This document shows, in pieces, positions 52,856 to 61,011 of a stretch of DNA of 64,000 nt (its first letter is position 1; each line of letters starts with the position of its first letter). Source of the DNA: Blastococcus sp. HT6-4 (GTDB lineage: Bacteria; Actinomycetota; Actinomycetes; Mycobacteriales; Geodermatophilaceae); assembly GCF_039679125.1 (NCBI RefSeq), contig NZ_CP155551.1:1302001-1366000 (forward strand). Reading direction: 5' to 3'. A program made the position numbers and the translations under genes. The notes under the pieces were generated by a model, which was not told the DNA's origin, made no database searches, and saw only the letters and a list, made by a program, of their open reading frames with translations.

Positions 52856-52871
52856 TGTGAGCACTGTCACG
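52856..52871. promoter_or_regulatory. CRP/GlxR-like operator upstream of the actP operon
   Basis: TGTGA-GCACTG-TCACG: nine of ten consensus bases of TGTGA-N6-TCACA. It lies 55 bases upstream of the proposed TTG start of the DUF485-actP genes. In actinobacteria, cAMP-responsive GlxR/Crp proteins control acetate genes, so the location fits. Confidence 0.55.
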
Positions 52872-53006
52872 CTATGGAGCGCGCCCTGGGAACGGCAGGG
52901 GAACGTGCGGACACTGCGCCGAGCGGTGACCAACGGTCGACGTACGGCAGGTCTGGCGGGACGAGCGGTCGCGAGGTGGCGGCGTCAGACCCGGGTGAGA
53001 GGTGAG

Positions 53007-54539
53007 TTACAGGGGGAGAGGCCCGCGGTCCAGCTGCACGGCCTCCGGCGTGTGCAGCCGGACCAGGGTGCGGGCGGCGTGCCGGGGCACCCGTCGGGGC
53101 GTGGCCAGGGACACCACGATCATCGTGAGGAACGCCAGCGGGACGGTCCACGCCGCCGGCTGGCCGAGCAACGCACCGGGCCAACCGTCGTCGGCCATGC
53201 CGAGGAGGGTGGCCAGCACCGCCCAGCCCGCGCAGCCACCGCCGACGAGCATCCCGGCGATCGCGCCCGCGTCGGTCAGCCGGCGCCACCAGATGCCGAG
53301 CACCAGCAGGGGGCAGAAGGTGGAGGCGGCGAAGGCGAAGGCGAGACCGACCGACCGGGCGACGCCGACGCCCTCGGTCAGCAGCGAGAGGCCGAGCGGG
53401 GTCAGAACGGCGACGATGGCGGCCGCCTGGAAAGCACGCACGCCTCGGAACCGGCGCCCCATCACGTCCTGGCTGATCACGCCGGCCACCGCGACGGTCA
53501 GCCCGGAGGACGTGGACAGGAAGGCCGCGAAGGCGCCCGCCGTGGTCAGGGCGGAGAGCAGGTCGCCCACCGTGCCGCCGAGCATCCGCGCCGGCAGCTC
53601 CAGCACCACCGTGTCGGTCCGGCCGCTCGCGATCAGGTCCGGTGCGTAGAGCCGGCCCAGGCCGCCGTACACCGGCGGCAGCAGGTAGAAGAGGCCGAGC
53701 AGGCCCAGCACACCCAGGGTCGTCCGGCGGGCCGCGGCGCCGTCGGGGTTGGTGTAGAAGCGCACCACCACGTGGGGGAGGCCCATCGTGCCGAGGAACG
53801 TGGCGACGATGATGGAGTACGTCGTGTAGAGCTCGTGCTCGCTCGCGCCGGCGAGCGGCGACGCCCACACGTCCCCGGCGACGCCGGCGTGCACGACGTC
53901 GGCCGAGGCAGGGGAGACGGCACCGTCCCCGAGCCACACGGCGGCCATGAACAGCAACGGGAACAGCAGCGCAGTGAGCTTCAGCCAGTACTGGAAGGCC
54001 TGCACGAAGGTGATGCTGCGCATCCCGCCGAACAGCACGTTGACCAGCACGACCGTCGCGACCAGCACGCCACCGAGCCAGGGGCCGGTGCCGGTGGTGG
54101 TGGCCAGCGCCAGGCCGGCGCCCTGGAACTGCGGCATGAGGTAGAGCCAGCCGATCGCCACGACGAGCAGCGAGGACAGCCGGCGCACTCCGACCGACTC
54201 CAGCCGGCTCTCGGCGAAGTCGGGCAACGTGTAGGCCCCCGAGCGGCGCAGCGGCGCGGCGACGAGCACGAGCAGGACGAGGTAGCCCGCCGTCCACCCG
54301 ACCGGGTACCAGAGCATCTCGGTGCCGAACGCGAGGACCAGCCCGGCGACGCCGAGGAACGAGGCCGCGGAGAGGTACTCCCCGCCGATCGCGGAGGCGT
54401 TGAGCCCCGGCCGGACCGTGCGCGAGGCGACGAAGAAGTCGCTGGTGGTGCGGGAGAACCGCCATCCGTAGGCGCCGACCCCCAGCGTGGCCACGAAGAC
54501 GAGCGTGACGCTGAGGACGCTGTACCCGGTGGCGGTCAC
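53007..54539 (-). CDS. second solute:sodium symporter, monocarboxylate-type
   Basis: A 510-residue SSS transporter, clearly related to actP in RPGLNASAIGGEYLSAASFLGVAG and GLPHVVVRFYTNPDGAAARRT, but divergent elsewhere. About 13 helices. Its partner is the small membrane protein of 54559-54933 and it lies directly downstream of a LytS/LytR-type two-component pair, so uptake is probably induced by an external or metabolic signal. Substrates may be pyruvate, lactate or propionate as in MctC-like systems. GTG start, stop TAA. Confidence 0.88.
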   Translation of the reverse strand: MTATGYSVLSVTLVFVATLGVGAYGWRFSRTTSDFFVASRTVRPGLNASAIGGEYLSAASFLGVAGLVLAFGTEMLWYPVGWTAGYLVLLVLVAAPLRRSGAYTLPDFAESRLESVGVRRLSSLLVVAIGWLYLMPQFQGAGLALATTTGTGPWLGGVLVATVVLVNVLFGGMRSITFVQAFQYWLKLTALLFPLLFMAAVWLGDGAVSPASADVVHAGVAGDVWASPLAGASEHELYTTYSIIVATFLGTMGLPHVVVRFYTNPDGAAARRTTLGVLGLLGLFYLLPPVYGGLGRLYAPDLIASGRTDTVVLELPARMLGGTVGDLLSALTTAGAFAAFLSTSSGLTVAVAGVISQDVMGRRFRGVRAFQAAAIVAVLTPLGLSLLTEGVGVARSVGLAFAFAASTFCPLLVLGIWWRRLTDAGAIAGMLVGGGCAGWAVLATLLGMADDGWPGALLGQPAAWTVPLAFLTMIVVSLATPRRVPRHAARTLVRLHTPEAVQLDRGPLPL

Positions 54540-54558
54540 GGCCGGCCGACGCTCCGGT

Positions 54559-54933
54559 TCACGACCGGTCCAGCACGTCGGTGAAGTCCCGCTCGTTGCG
54601 TTCGGCGGCGCGCACGTAGAGCCAGCCGATCACGAGGAGCACCGGGTAGACGGCGAACGCCAGCAACAGCCAGGGCAGCGGCACGGCGAGCACCTGGACC
54701 GTGGACAGGCCCGGCAGGAGCCAGAAGAACAGCGGGATCCCGCCGACGAGCACGACCACGGCGGCGAGCGAGAGCAACGCCAGCCGCAGCTGCGAGCGCA
54801 GCAGCGAGGACATGTAGACCTCGCCGAGGAGGGTCTGGGCGTCGATCTCCCTGGCCGCCGGGATCCGCTGCGCGCGGGCGGCACCGGTGCGCGGGCTCGT
54901 GACGCGCACCCGACGCGGGGGGGAGTCCGACAT
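54559..54933 (-). CDS. small membrane partner of the SSS transporter (DUF485-like)
   Basis: A 124-residue protein with a basic N-terminal tail of about 40 residues, then two helices (LRLALLSLAAVVVLVGGIPLFFW and PWLLLAFAVYPVLLVIGWLYV). The layout and gene position mirror DUF485-actP, but the signature SPEF-LKKRFR is missing, so it is a distant relative or an independent subunit. Three bases after the response regulator gene and 19 before the transporter. Confidence 0.75.
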   Translation of the reverse strand: MSDSPPRRVRVTSPRTGAARAQRIPAAREIDAQTLLGEVYMSSLLRSQLRLALLSLAAVVVLVGGIPLFFWLLPGLSTVQVLAVPLPWLLLAFAVYPVLLVIGWLYVRAAERNERDFTDVLDRS

Positions 54934-54936
54934 GGC

Positions 54937-55680
54937 TCAGCCCCTCCCGGGCGCGCCCGGGCGAGCCCGTCGGACCAGGAGGTCGCGGAGCTCCCGGGTG
55001 TGCCGCCGGCTCACGCCGAGCTCGACGCCCCCGACGACCACCGTGCAGCGGCCGGCGTCCATCCGCACCTCCTCGACGTGCTGGAGAGCGACCAGCAGCG
55101 ACCGGTGGATCCGCACGAAGCCGGCATCCTGCCAGGACTCCTCCAGGAGCGTCAGCGGCACCCGGACCAGGTGGCTGCCCGACGGGGTGTGCAGCCTGGC
55201 GTAGTCGCCGTGGGCCTCGACGTAGCGGACGCTGGACCGGGCCACGAACCTGGTCACCCCGCCCAGCTCGATGGCGATGTCGTCGTCCACCGGCGCGGAG
55301 GCACCGGCCCCTGCACCGACCACCCTGCGGACCGCCTCGGCGAGCCGGTCCTCGCGGACCGGCTTGAGGACGTAGTCGACGGCGTCCAGTTCGAAGGCGT
55401 CCACGGCGTGCTCGTCGTAGGCGGTCACGAAGACCACCGGCGGCGGCGTCCTGAACCGGGACAGCACCCGGGCCAGGTCGACTCCGGTCAGCCCGGGCAT
55501 CCGGATGTCGAGGAAGACCGCATCGACGGTCCGCTCCTGGAGGAGACGCAGCGCCTCGGTCGCCGAGTCGGAGGTCAGCACGGTGCCGATCCGCCCGTCC
55601 CGTTCCAGCAGCCAGCGCAGCTCGTCGAGGGCGGGGCGTTCGTCGTCGACCACCAGGACGGTCAATCGGTCGGCGGTCAT
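54937..55680 (-). CDS. LytTR-type response regulator
   Basis: A 247-residue regulator. The receiver domain has LVVDDERPALDE and phospho-acceptor Asp58 in FLDIRMPG. The LytTR DNA-binding domain (about residues 145-235) has VRYVEAHGDYARLHTPSG and FVRIHRSLLVALQHVEEV. ATG overlaps the kinase stop by 4 bases (ATGA). Probably activates the transporter genes downstream in response to a metabolite. Confidence 0.93.
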   Translation of the reverse strand: MTADRLTVLVVDDERPALDELRWLLERDGRIGTVLTSDSATEALRLLQERTVDAVFLDIRMPGLTGVDLARVLSRFRTPPPVVFVTAYDEHAVDAFELDAVDYVLKPVREDRLAEAVRRVVGAGAGASAPVDDDIAIELGGVTRFVARSSVRYVEAHGDYARLHTPSGSHLVRVPLTLLEESWQDAGFVRIHRSLLVALQHVEEVRMDAGRCTVVVGGVELGVSRRHTRELRDLLVRRARPGAPGRG

Positions 55681-56801
55681 GGGCGCACTCCTGGGGCGAA
55701 CTTCGGGACCCGCACGATGACCTTCGTGCCGGCCCCCGGGGCCGTCTCCACGACCAGGCCGTAGTCGTCACCGAAGGCGGTGCGGAGCCGGGCGTCCACG
55801 TTACCCAGACCGACCGAGTCGACGGAGGCGTCGCCGGCGAGCGCCCGCCGTACCTTCTCCGGGTCCTCCCCGACGCCGTCGTCCTCCACCGAGATCAGGC
55901 ACTCGCCCCCGTGGTCGGCGGCGATGATGGTCACCGTTCCCGTTCCCGGCTTGCGCTCCAGGCCGTGCCGGATGGCGTTCTCCACCAGTGGCTGGAGGCA
56001 GAGGAACGGCACGGCCGCCGGCAGCACCTCCTGCGCCACCCGGAGCGTGACCTGGAGACGGTCGCCGAATCGGGCCTTCTCCAGCACGAGGTACCGCTCG
56101 ATCGACCGCAACTCCTCGGCCAGCGTCGTGTACTCGCCGTGCCGGCTGAAGGAGTACCGCGTGAAGTCGGCGAACTCCAGCAGCAGCTCGCGGGCCCGCT
56201 CCGGATCGGTGCGCACGAACGACGCGATCGCGGTCAGCGAGTTGTAGATGAAGTGCGGGCTGATCTGGGCCCGCAGTGCCCGGACCTCGGCCTCCATGAG
56301 CCGCGTGCGCGAGGCATCGAGCTCCGCCAGTTCCAGGTTCCCCGACACCCAGCGCGCGACCTCGCCGGCGGCCCGGACCAGCCCGGCGGAGGCGGACGAG
56401 GTGAACGCCTGCAAGGTGCCGACCACCCGGTCCTCGACCACGAGCGGGCTGACCACGACCTGTCGCAGTCCGCAGCCGGCATCGGTGCACGGGAAGTCCC
56501 TGCGGTCGCGGACCACCGTGTTGCCGGACTCGAGCACGAAGGCGGCGAGCGCCGGCGCGTGTCGCTCGTGATGCCCGAACCGGCCGTCCCAGGCCAGCAT
56601 CGACACGGTGTCGGTGAGCGCGACCGCGGGCACCCCGAGCAGGTCGCGCAGGTGCCGGACCGCGCGGCCGGCGGAGCCCGCGGTCAGCCCCTCGCGCAGC
56701 TCCGGCGCGGTCAGGGAGGCGGAGTGGAGACTCCGGAAGGTCGCCTGCTCCGCCTCCGTGCCGAGGTGGCCGGGCCGCAGCCACCGCCACGAATCGCGCA
56801 T
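55677..56801 (-). CDS. LytS-type sensor histidine kinase with cysteine-containing GAF domain
   Basis: A 374-residue kinase without membrane helices. Residues about 40-160 form a GAF-like sensor, with an unusual PCTDAGCGLRQ stretch (Cys105 and Cys110) that could bind a metal or respond to redox state. The His_kinase domain has His183 in LRAQISPHFIYNSLTAIASF, and the ATPase has PLVENAIRHGLERKPG and VEDDGVG. It is cytosolic, unlike LytS itself, which is polytopic. First gene of a four-gene operon with the regulator, small membrane protein and transporter. Confidence 0.9.
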   Translation of the reverse strand: MRDSWRWLRPGHLGTEAEQATFRSLHSASLTAPELREGLTAGSAGRAVRHLRDLLGVPAVALTDTVSMLAWDGRFGHHERHAPALAAFVLESGNTVVRDRRDFPCTDAGCGLRQVVVSPLVVEDRVVGTLQAFTSSASAGLVRAAGEVARWVSGNLELAELDASRTRLMEAEVRALRAQISPHFIYNSLTAIASFVRTDPERARELLLEFADFTRYSFSRHGEYTTLAEELRSIERYLVLEKARFGDRLQVTLRVAQEVLPAAVPFLCLQPLVENAIRHGLERKPGTGTVTIIAADHGGECLISVEDDGVGEDPEKVRRALAGDASVDSVGLGNVDARLRTAFGDDYGLVVETAPGAGTKVIVRVPKFAPGVRP

Positions 56802-57118
56802 GGGCAGTCGGGGCGCCGGTGCCGCTGCGCGACCCGGCTTCCCATCCTCCGTTCACTGGATGCACACGTACGGACGCCGGGATGGAAGGTGAGCGTGCGC
56901 ACCGTAGGTTCCGCATGCTCGCGCGCACCACCCGTCTCCGGGGTGTCGAGACGATCCCGTCGACCCGAGGCGCCACTGCGGACGGTAGTCGCACAGGGGA
57001 GCGAACCCGTGCGCGCTCTGCCGGTCCGGGCCCGGGCGGCCGGATCAGTACGGTGGCACCGCGGCCGCGGCGGTCGCCGGCCGCCTGCACGGGCATCCGT
57101 CCGGAGGAGGGGCGTGGG
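56802..57118. other. divergent intergenic region between the kinase gene and the oxidase gene
   Basis: About 315 bases holding two divergent promoters. An open frame in register with the oxidase runs through it but has no ribosome binding site and no homology-like content. No clear operator; short imperfect repeats only. A GGAGGAGG ribosome binding site for the oxidase lies at 57102-57109. Confidence 0.4.
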
Positions 57119-58810
57119 ATGACGATCGGTCCCGATCGGGAGACCGTCCACGGCGGGGACCGGCCGCCGGTCACGATCTTCGGCCCGGACTTCCCGTTCG
57201 CGTTCGACGACTGGATCACCCACCCCTCGGGCCTCGGGGCCGTCCCGCCCGAGCGCCACGGCGAGGAGGTCGCCATCGTCGGCGCCGGGATCTCCGGCCT
57301 CGTCGCGGCCTACGAGCTGATGAGGCTCGGGCTCAAGCCGGTGCTCTACGAGGCCTCGCAGATGGGTGGGCGGCTGCGGTCCGCCCGGTTCGAGGGGGCG
57401 CCGGAGGAGATCGTCGCCGAACTGGGCGGCATGCGGTTCCCCGTGTCGTCGACCGCCTTCTACCGCTACGTCGACCTGCTCGGCCTGGAGACGAAGCCGT
57501 TCCCCAACCCGCTGACGCCCGCGTCGGGGAGCACGGTCATCGACATCGAGGGGGAGACCCACTACGCGGAGTCCTCCGAGGCGCTGCCGCCGCTGTTCCG
57601 GGAGGTCGCGGCGGCGTGGGCCGACGCCCTGGGCACCGTGCGGTTCGCCGAGATCCAGGACGCGATCCGGGTGCGCGACGTGAAGAAGCTCAAGTCGCTC
57701 TGGGACGAGCTGGTCCCGCTGTGGGACGACCGCACCTTCTACGACTTCATCGCCAGCTCCGACGCGTTCTCCCGGCTGTCGTTCCACCATCGCGAGGTCT
57801 TCGGCCAGGTGGGGTTCGGCACCGGCGGGTGGGACTCGGACTTCCCGAACTCGATGCTCGAGATCTTCCGGGTCGTGATGACCAACTGCGACGAGGACCA
57901 GCGCTTCGTCGTCGGCGGGGTGGAGCAGGTGCCGTGGGGGCTGTGGAACCACGCGCCCGCCGATCTCGCGCACTGGCCGGCCGGGACGACGCTGGCGAAG
58001 CTGCACTCCGGCGGGCCGCGGGCCGGTGTCGCCGCCATCGCCCGGGACGCCGACGGCGGCTTCGCCGTCACGGACGCCTGGGGGCACACCGCCCGCTACC
58101 CCGCGGTGCTCGTCACCTGCCAGAGCTGGCTGCTGACGACGACGATCGACTGCGACGAGAGCCTCTTCGCGCAGAAGATGTGGACGGCGCTGGACCGCAC
58201 CCGCTACATGCAGTCGTCGAAGACCTTCGTGATGGTCGACCGGCCGTTCTGGAAGGACAAGCACCCGGAGAGCGGCCGCGACGTCATGAGCATGACCCTC
58301 ACCGACCGTCTCACCCGCGGCACCTACCTGTTCGACCACGGGGACGACAGACCCGGCGTCATCTGCCTGACGTACTCGTGGATGAGCGATGCGCTGAAGA
58401 TGCTCCCGTACCCGGTCGACCAGCGCGTGCGCCTCGCTCTCGGGGCGCTGAGGAAGATCTACCCCGACCTCGACATCGCGCAGCACATCATCGGCGACCC
58501 GATCACCGTCTCGTGGGAGGCGGACGCCCACTTCCTGGGCGCCTTCAAGGGCGCCCTGCCCGGGCACTACCGCTACAACCACCGGATGTACTCGCACTTC
58601 GTGCAGGACGACTTCCCGCCCGAGCACCGGGGGATCTTCCTGGCGGGCGACGACGTGTCGTGGACGCCGGCCTGGGTGGAGGGTGCGGTGCAGACCTCCC
58701 TCAACGCGGTCTGGGGCATCATGCGGCACTTCGGAGGCGGCACCCACGCCGAGAACCCCGGCCCCGGTGACGTGTTCGCCGAGGTCGGCCCGATCGCGCT
58801 GCCGGACTAG
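57119..58810 (+). CDS. flavin amine/amino-acid oxidase, tryptophan-2-monooxygenase-like
   Basis: A 563-residue FAD enzyme. The dinucleotide-binding motif is VAIVGAGISGLVAAYELMRLG near residues 51-71, followed by the GGR motif (QMGGRLRS) and VAELGGMRFPVSSTAFYRYV; the MRFP segment is shared with bacterial tryptophan 2-monooxygenase (IaaM) and L-amino-acid oxidases. The C-terminal FAD motif is IFLAGDDVSWTPAWVEGAVQTS. Likely reaction: oxidation of an amino acid or amine; if tryptophan, the product would be indole-3-acetamide. No amidase is adjacent. No signal peptide. Stop TAG overlaps the TAG of the convergent gene (CTAG). Confidence 0.85.
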   Translation: MTIGPDRETVHGGDRPPVTIFGPDFPFAFDDWITHPSGLGAVPPERHGEEVAIVGAGISGLVAAYELMRLGLKPVLYEASQMGGRLRSARFEGAPEEIVAELGGMRFPVSSTAFYRYVDLLGLETKPFPNPLTPASGSTVIDIEGETHYAESSEALPPLFREVAAAWADALGTVRFAEIQDAIRVRDVKKLKSLWDELVPLWDDRTFYDFIASSDAFSRLSFHHREVFGQVGFGTGGWDSDFPNSMLEIFRVVMTNCDEDQRFVVGGVEQVPWGLWNHAPADLAHWPAGTTLAKLHSGGPRAGVAAIARDADGGFAVTDAWGHTARYPAVLVTCQSWLLTTTIDCDESLFAQKMWTALDRTRYMQSSKTFVMVDRPFWKDKHPESGRDVMSMTLTDRLTRGTYLFDHGDDRPGVICLTYSWMSDALKMLPYPVDQRVRLALGALRKIYPDLDIAQHIIGDPITVSWEADAHFLGAFKGALPGHYRYNHRMYSHFVQDDFPPEHRGIFLAGDDVSWTPAWVEGAVQTSLNAVWGIMRHFGGGTHAENPGPGDVFAEVGPIALPD

Positions 58811-60123
58811 CTGCTCGTGGAGTCGCCGTCGTCCGCCCGGTCCCGGTTCGCGGTGCGGCTCCAGTCCGGGCGGCGCAGGGGCAGCCGGCTGTCCCCGCCC
58901 GGCTTCACCGCGAGGACCTGGTTGACGCCGGTCCGACGGCCTTCGAAGGCCAGGGCCGATCCGGCCAGGTACAGCCGCCACACGCGGGCCCGTCCCGGGG
59001 ACGACAGCCGCACCGCCTCGTCCCAGCGCTGCTCGAGGTTGCGCACCCAGGCGCGGCAGGTCAGCGCGTAGTGGCGGCGGAGTGCCTCGACGTCGCAGAC
59101 CTCGAACCCCGCCTCCTCGAGCACCCGGACGTGGGTGGCCAGCGGCTGCAGCTCGCCGTCGGGGAAGACGTACCGGGTGAGGAACGAACCGGGATCGGGG
59201 CGGTCGGGACCGGCCGCCGGGCCGCGGGCGATCGCGTGGTTGAGCAACCGGCCTCCCGGGGCCAGCAGCGCGTGGAGCCGGGCGGCGTAGGCCGGCAACT
59301 GGGCGAGCCCCACGTGCTCGGCCATCCCGACGGACGCGATCGCGTCGAAGGGGCCGTCGTCGACCTCCCGGTAGTCCTGCAGCCGGACGTCGACGCGGCC
59401 GGCGAGGCCGGCGTCGGCGACCCGCTCGCGGGCCAGCGCCACCTGTGCGGCGGAGATGGTCACCGCCGTCACCGAGACGCCGTACCTGGCCGCCGCGTGC
59501 AGCGCGAACGAGCCCCATCCGCAGCCGACGTCGAGCAGCCGCATCCCCGGCTCCAGCCCCAGCTTCCGGCAGACGAGGTCGAGCTTCGCCTCCTGCGCCT
59601 GCTCCAGCGTCGCCGTCGGCTCGGGGAAGTACGCGCAGCTGTAGACCAGCGACGGGCCGAGCAGCAGCCGGTAGAACTCGTTGCCGACGTCGTAGTGGTG
59701 GCTGACGGCCTGCCGGTCGCGCTGCACCGAGTGGCGCGTCCCGCGCACGCGGGCCTCCTCGGGCGGCGGCGCCGGCGGTGGCCCCAGGACCCCGGCTCCC
59801 AGCAGCCGGCCGCCCAGCCGGGCAAGCGCCCGCCGGTCGACGTGCAGGTCCGGACGGGCCGGTAGCTGGTCCGGGAGGCTCAGCACCGTGTAGAGGTCGC
59901 CCTCGATGTCGAGGTCGCCGCTGACGTAGGCGCGGGCGAGACCGAGCTCCCCCGGCGCGTGGACCAGCCGGCGCAGAGCCCGGCGGTGGCGCACGACCAG
60001 GGTGGGCGCCCCCTCGACGACGGTCTCCGAGCCGTCCCAGCAGCGCACCGACAGGGGGAGCGGCGCACCCAGCAGGAGGGTGCCGAGTTCGTCCACCAGC
60101 CGGCTCGCTCCGCGGGGCGCCAT
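58807..60123 (-). CDS. cyclopropane-fatty-acyl-phospholipid synthase-like methyltransferase
   Basis: A 438-residue SAM enzyme. The N-terminal 120 residues form the helical lipid-binding domain (RRLVHAPGELGLARAYVSGDLDIEG), the SAM motif is RLLDVGCGWGSFALHAAARYG near residue 200, and the active-site region has HYDVGNEFYRLLLG and SCAYF with MAEHVG. It adds a methylene or methyl group to an unsaturated acyl chain in phospholipid, either giving cyclopropane or methyl-branched fatty acids. ATG at 60123. Stop TAG overlaps that of the oxidase gene. Confidence 0.9.
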   Translation of the reverse strand: MAPRGASRLVDELGTLLLGAPLPLSVRCWDGSETVVEGAPTLVVRHRRALRRLVHAPGELGLARAYVSGDLDIEGDLYTVLSLPDQLPARPDLHVDRRALARLGGRLLGAGVLGPPPAPPPEEARVRGTRHSVQRDRQAVSHHYDVGNEFYRLLLGPSLVYSCAYFPEPTATLEQAQEAKLDLVCRKLGLEPGMRLLDVGCGWGSFALHAAARYGVSVTAVTISAAQVALARERVADAGLAGRVDVRLQDYREVDDGPFDAIASVGMAEHVGLAQLPAYAARLHALLAPGGRLLNHAIARGPAAGPDRPDPGSFLTRYVFPDGELQPLATHVRVLEEAGFEVCDVEALRRHYALTCRAWVRNLEQRWDEAVRLSSPGRARVWRLYLAGSALAFEGRRTGVNQVLAVKPGGDSRLPLRRPDWSRTANRDRADDGDSTSS

Positions 60124-60325
60124 GCGTCCACCCTGGCAGAGGGACCCCCGCCACCGCGACGCTCTTCGGCAGCCGTACCGGAGGCCACGCGGTGCGGAAC
60201 GCGCGGACCGGTGGTGCGACCTGGTCTCGAGCGGCTCGACGCGGGATGGGGGTGCAGGGTGGGGGTAGTCGACAGACGTTCCCGACCGGGGTGCCCGGCA
60301 CTCCGTCCGAGCAGAGGAGATCGCC

Positions 60326-60991
60326 ATGCCCACCCAGCGAGGCAGGGGGGACGGGAGGCGTGCGACCCCGATCCGCCCCGTGACCACGGCGGTGCTGGCG
60401 GCGCTCGTGGCGGCGGGCGGCCTGGCCGCATGCGGCCGGAACGACTCCGTGCCGGGGACCGCCGCGGAGGTCGGGGAGCTGAGGGAGGAACTCGGCGCGC
60501 TCGAGGACCGCGTCAGCGCGCTGGAGGAGCAGGTCGCCGCACCCGAGCCGACTGCCGGCCCGCCGGACGACGGGGGCGAGCAGCCCGGTGACGGCGGGAC
60601 GTCCGAGGACGAGGGGACGGCGCAGCCGGTCGAGGATCCCGCCGGGGTCTTCGAGGACCCGGAGCCCCTGGTCGGCCAGGTCGTCACGGTTGCCGCCGCC
60701 ATCTCGGACCTCATCGCCGTCACCGAGGTGGGAGCAGCCTTCCGGCTCGCGGACGGGGACGGGGACACCGTCGGCGCGGTCATGGTCACCCCACCGGCCG
60801 ACCTGGAGGTGGGGGACGTCGTGCGGGTGTCGGGCCCCCTGGCCCGGATCCGGGAGAGCAGCTTCGAGGCGGACTTCGGCATCGCTGCCGACGTGCTGGT
60901 CGACGACCCCGATGCCTTCTTCGCCGACCTCACGGGGGAGTTCGCCATCGCGGCCCGGGACGTCGAGGTCCTGCAGCAGCCCCCCGGCTGA
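60326..60991 (+). CDS. lipoprotein with coiled coil and OB-like domain
   Basis: A 221-residue protein. Signal peptide with lipobox GLAAC near residue 36 predicts a lipoprotein. Residues about 45-72 form a short coiled coil (VGELREELGALEDRVSALEEQV), a Gly/Pro/Asp linker follows, and residues 115-215 read as an OB-fold (LVGQVVTVAAAISDLI, then VGDVVRVSGPLARI). Function unknown; the OB part resembles DUF4131-like or bacterial OB lipoproteins. ATG with GCAGAGGAG upstream. Confidence 0.7.
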   Translation: MPTQRGRGDGRRATPIRPVTTAVLAALVAAGGLAACGRNDSVPGTAAEVGELREELGALEDRVSALEEQVAAPEPTAGPPDDGGEQPGDGGTSEDEGTAQPVEDPAGVFEDPEPLVGQVVTVAAAISDLIAVTEVGAAFRLADGDGDTVGAVMVTPPADLEVGDVVRVSGPLARIRESSFEADFGIAADVLVDDPDAFFADLTGEFAIAARDVEVLQQPPG

Positions 60992-61011
60992 CCCGCGCGG
61001 ACCGGTGGGGT

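Noticed and set aside
56819-57118. A 100-residue N-terminal extension of the oxidase gene
   Set aside because: The extension is Arg/Thr-rich with no conserved content, and a strong GGAGGAGG precedes the ATG at 57119.
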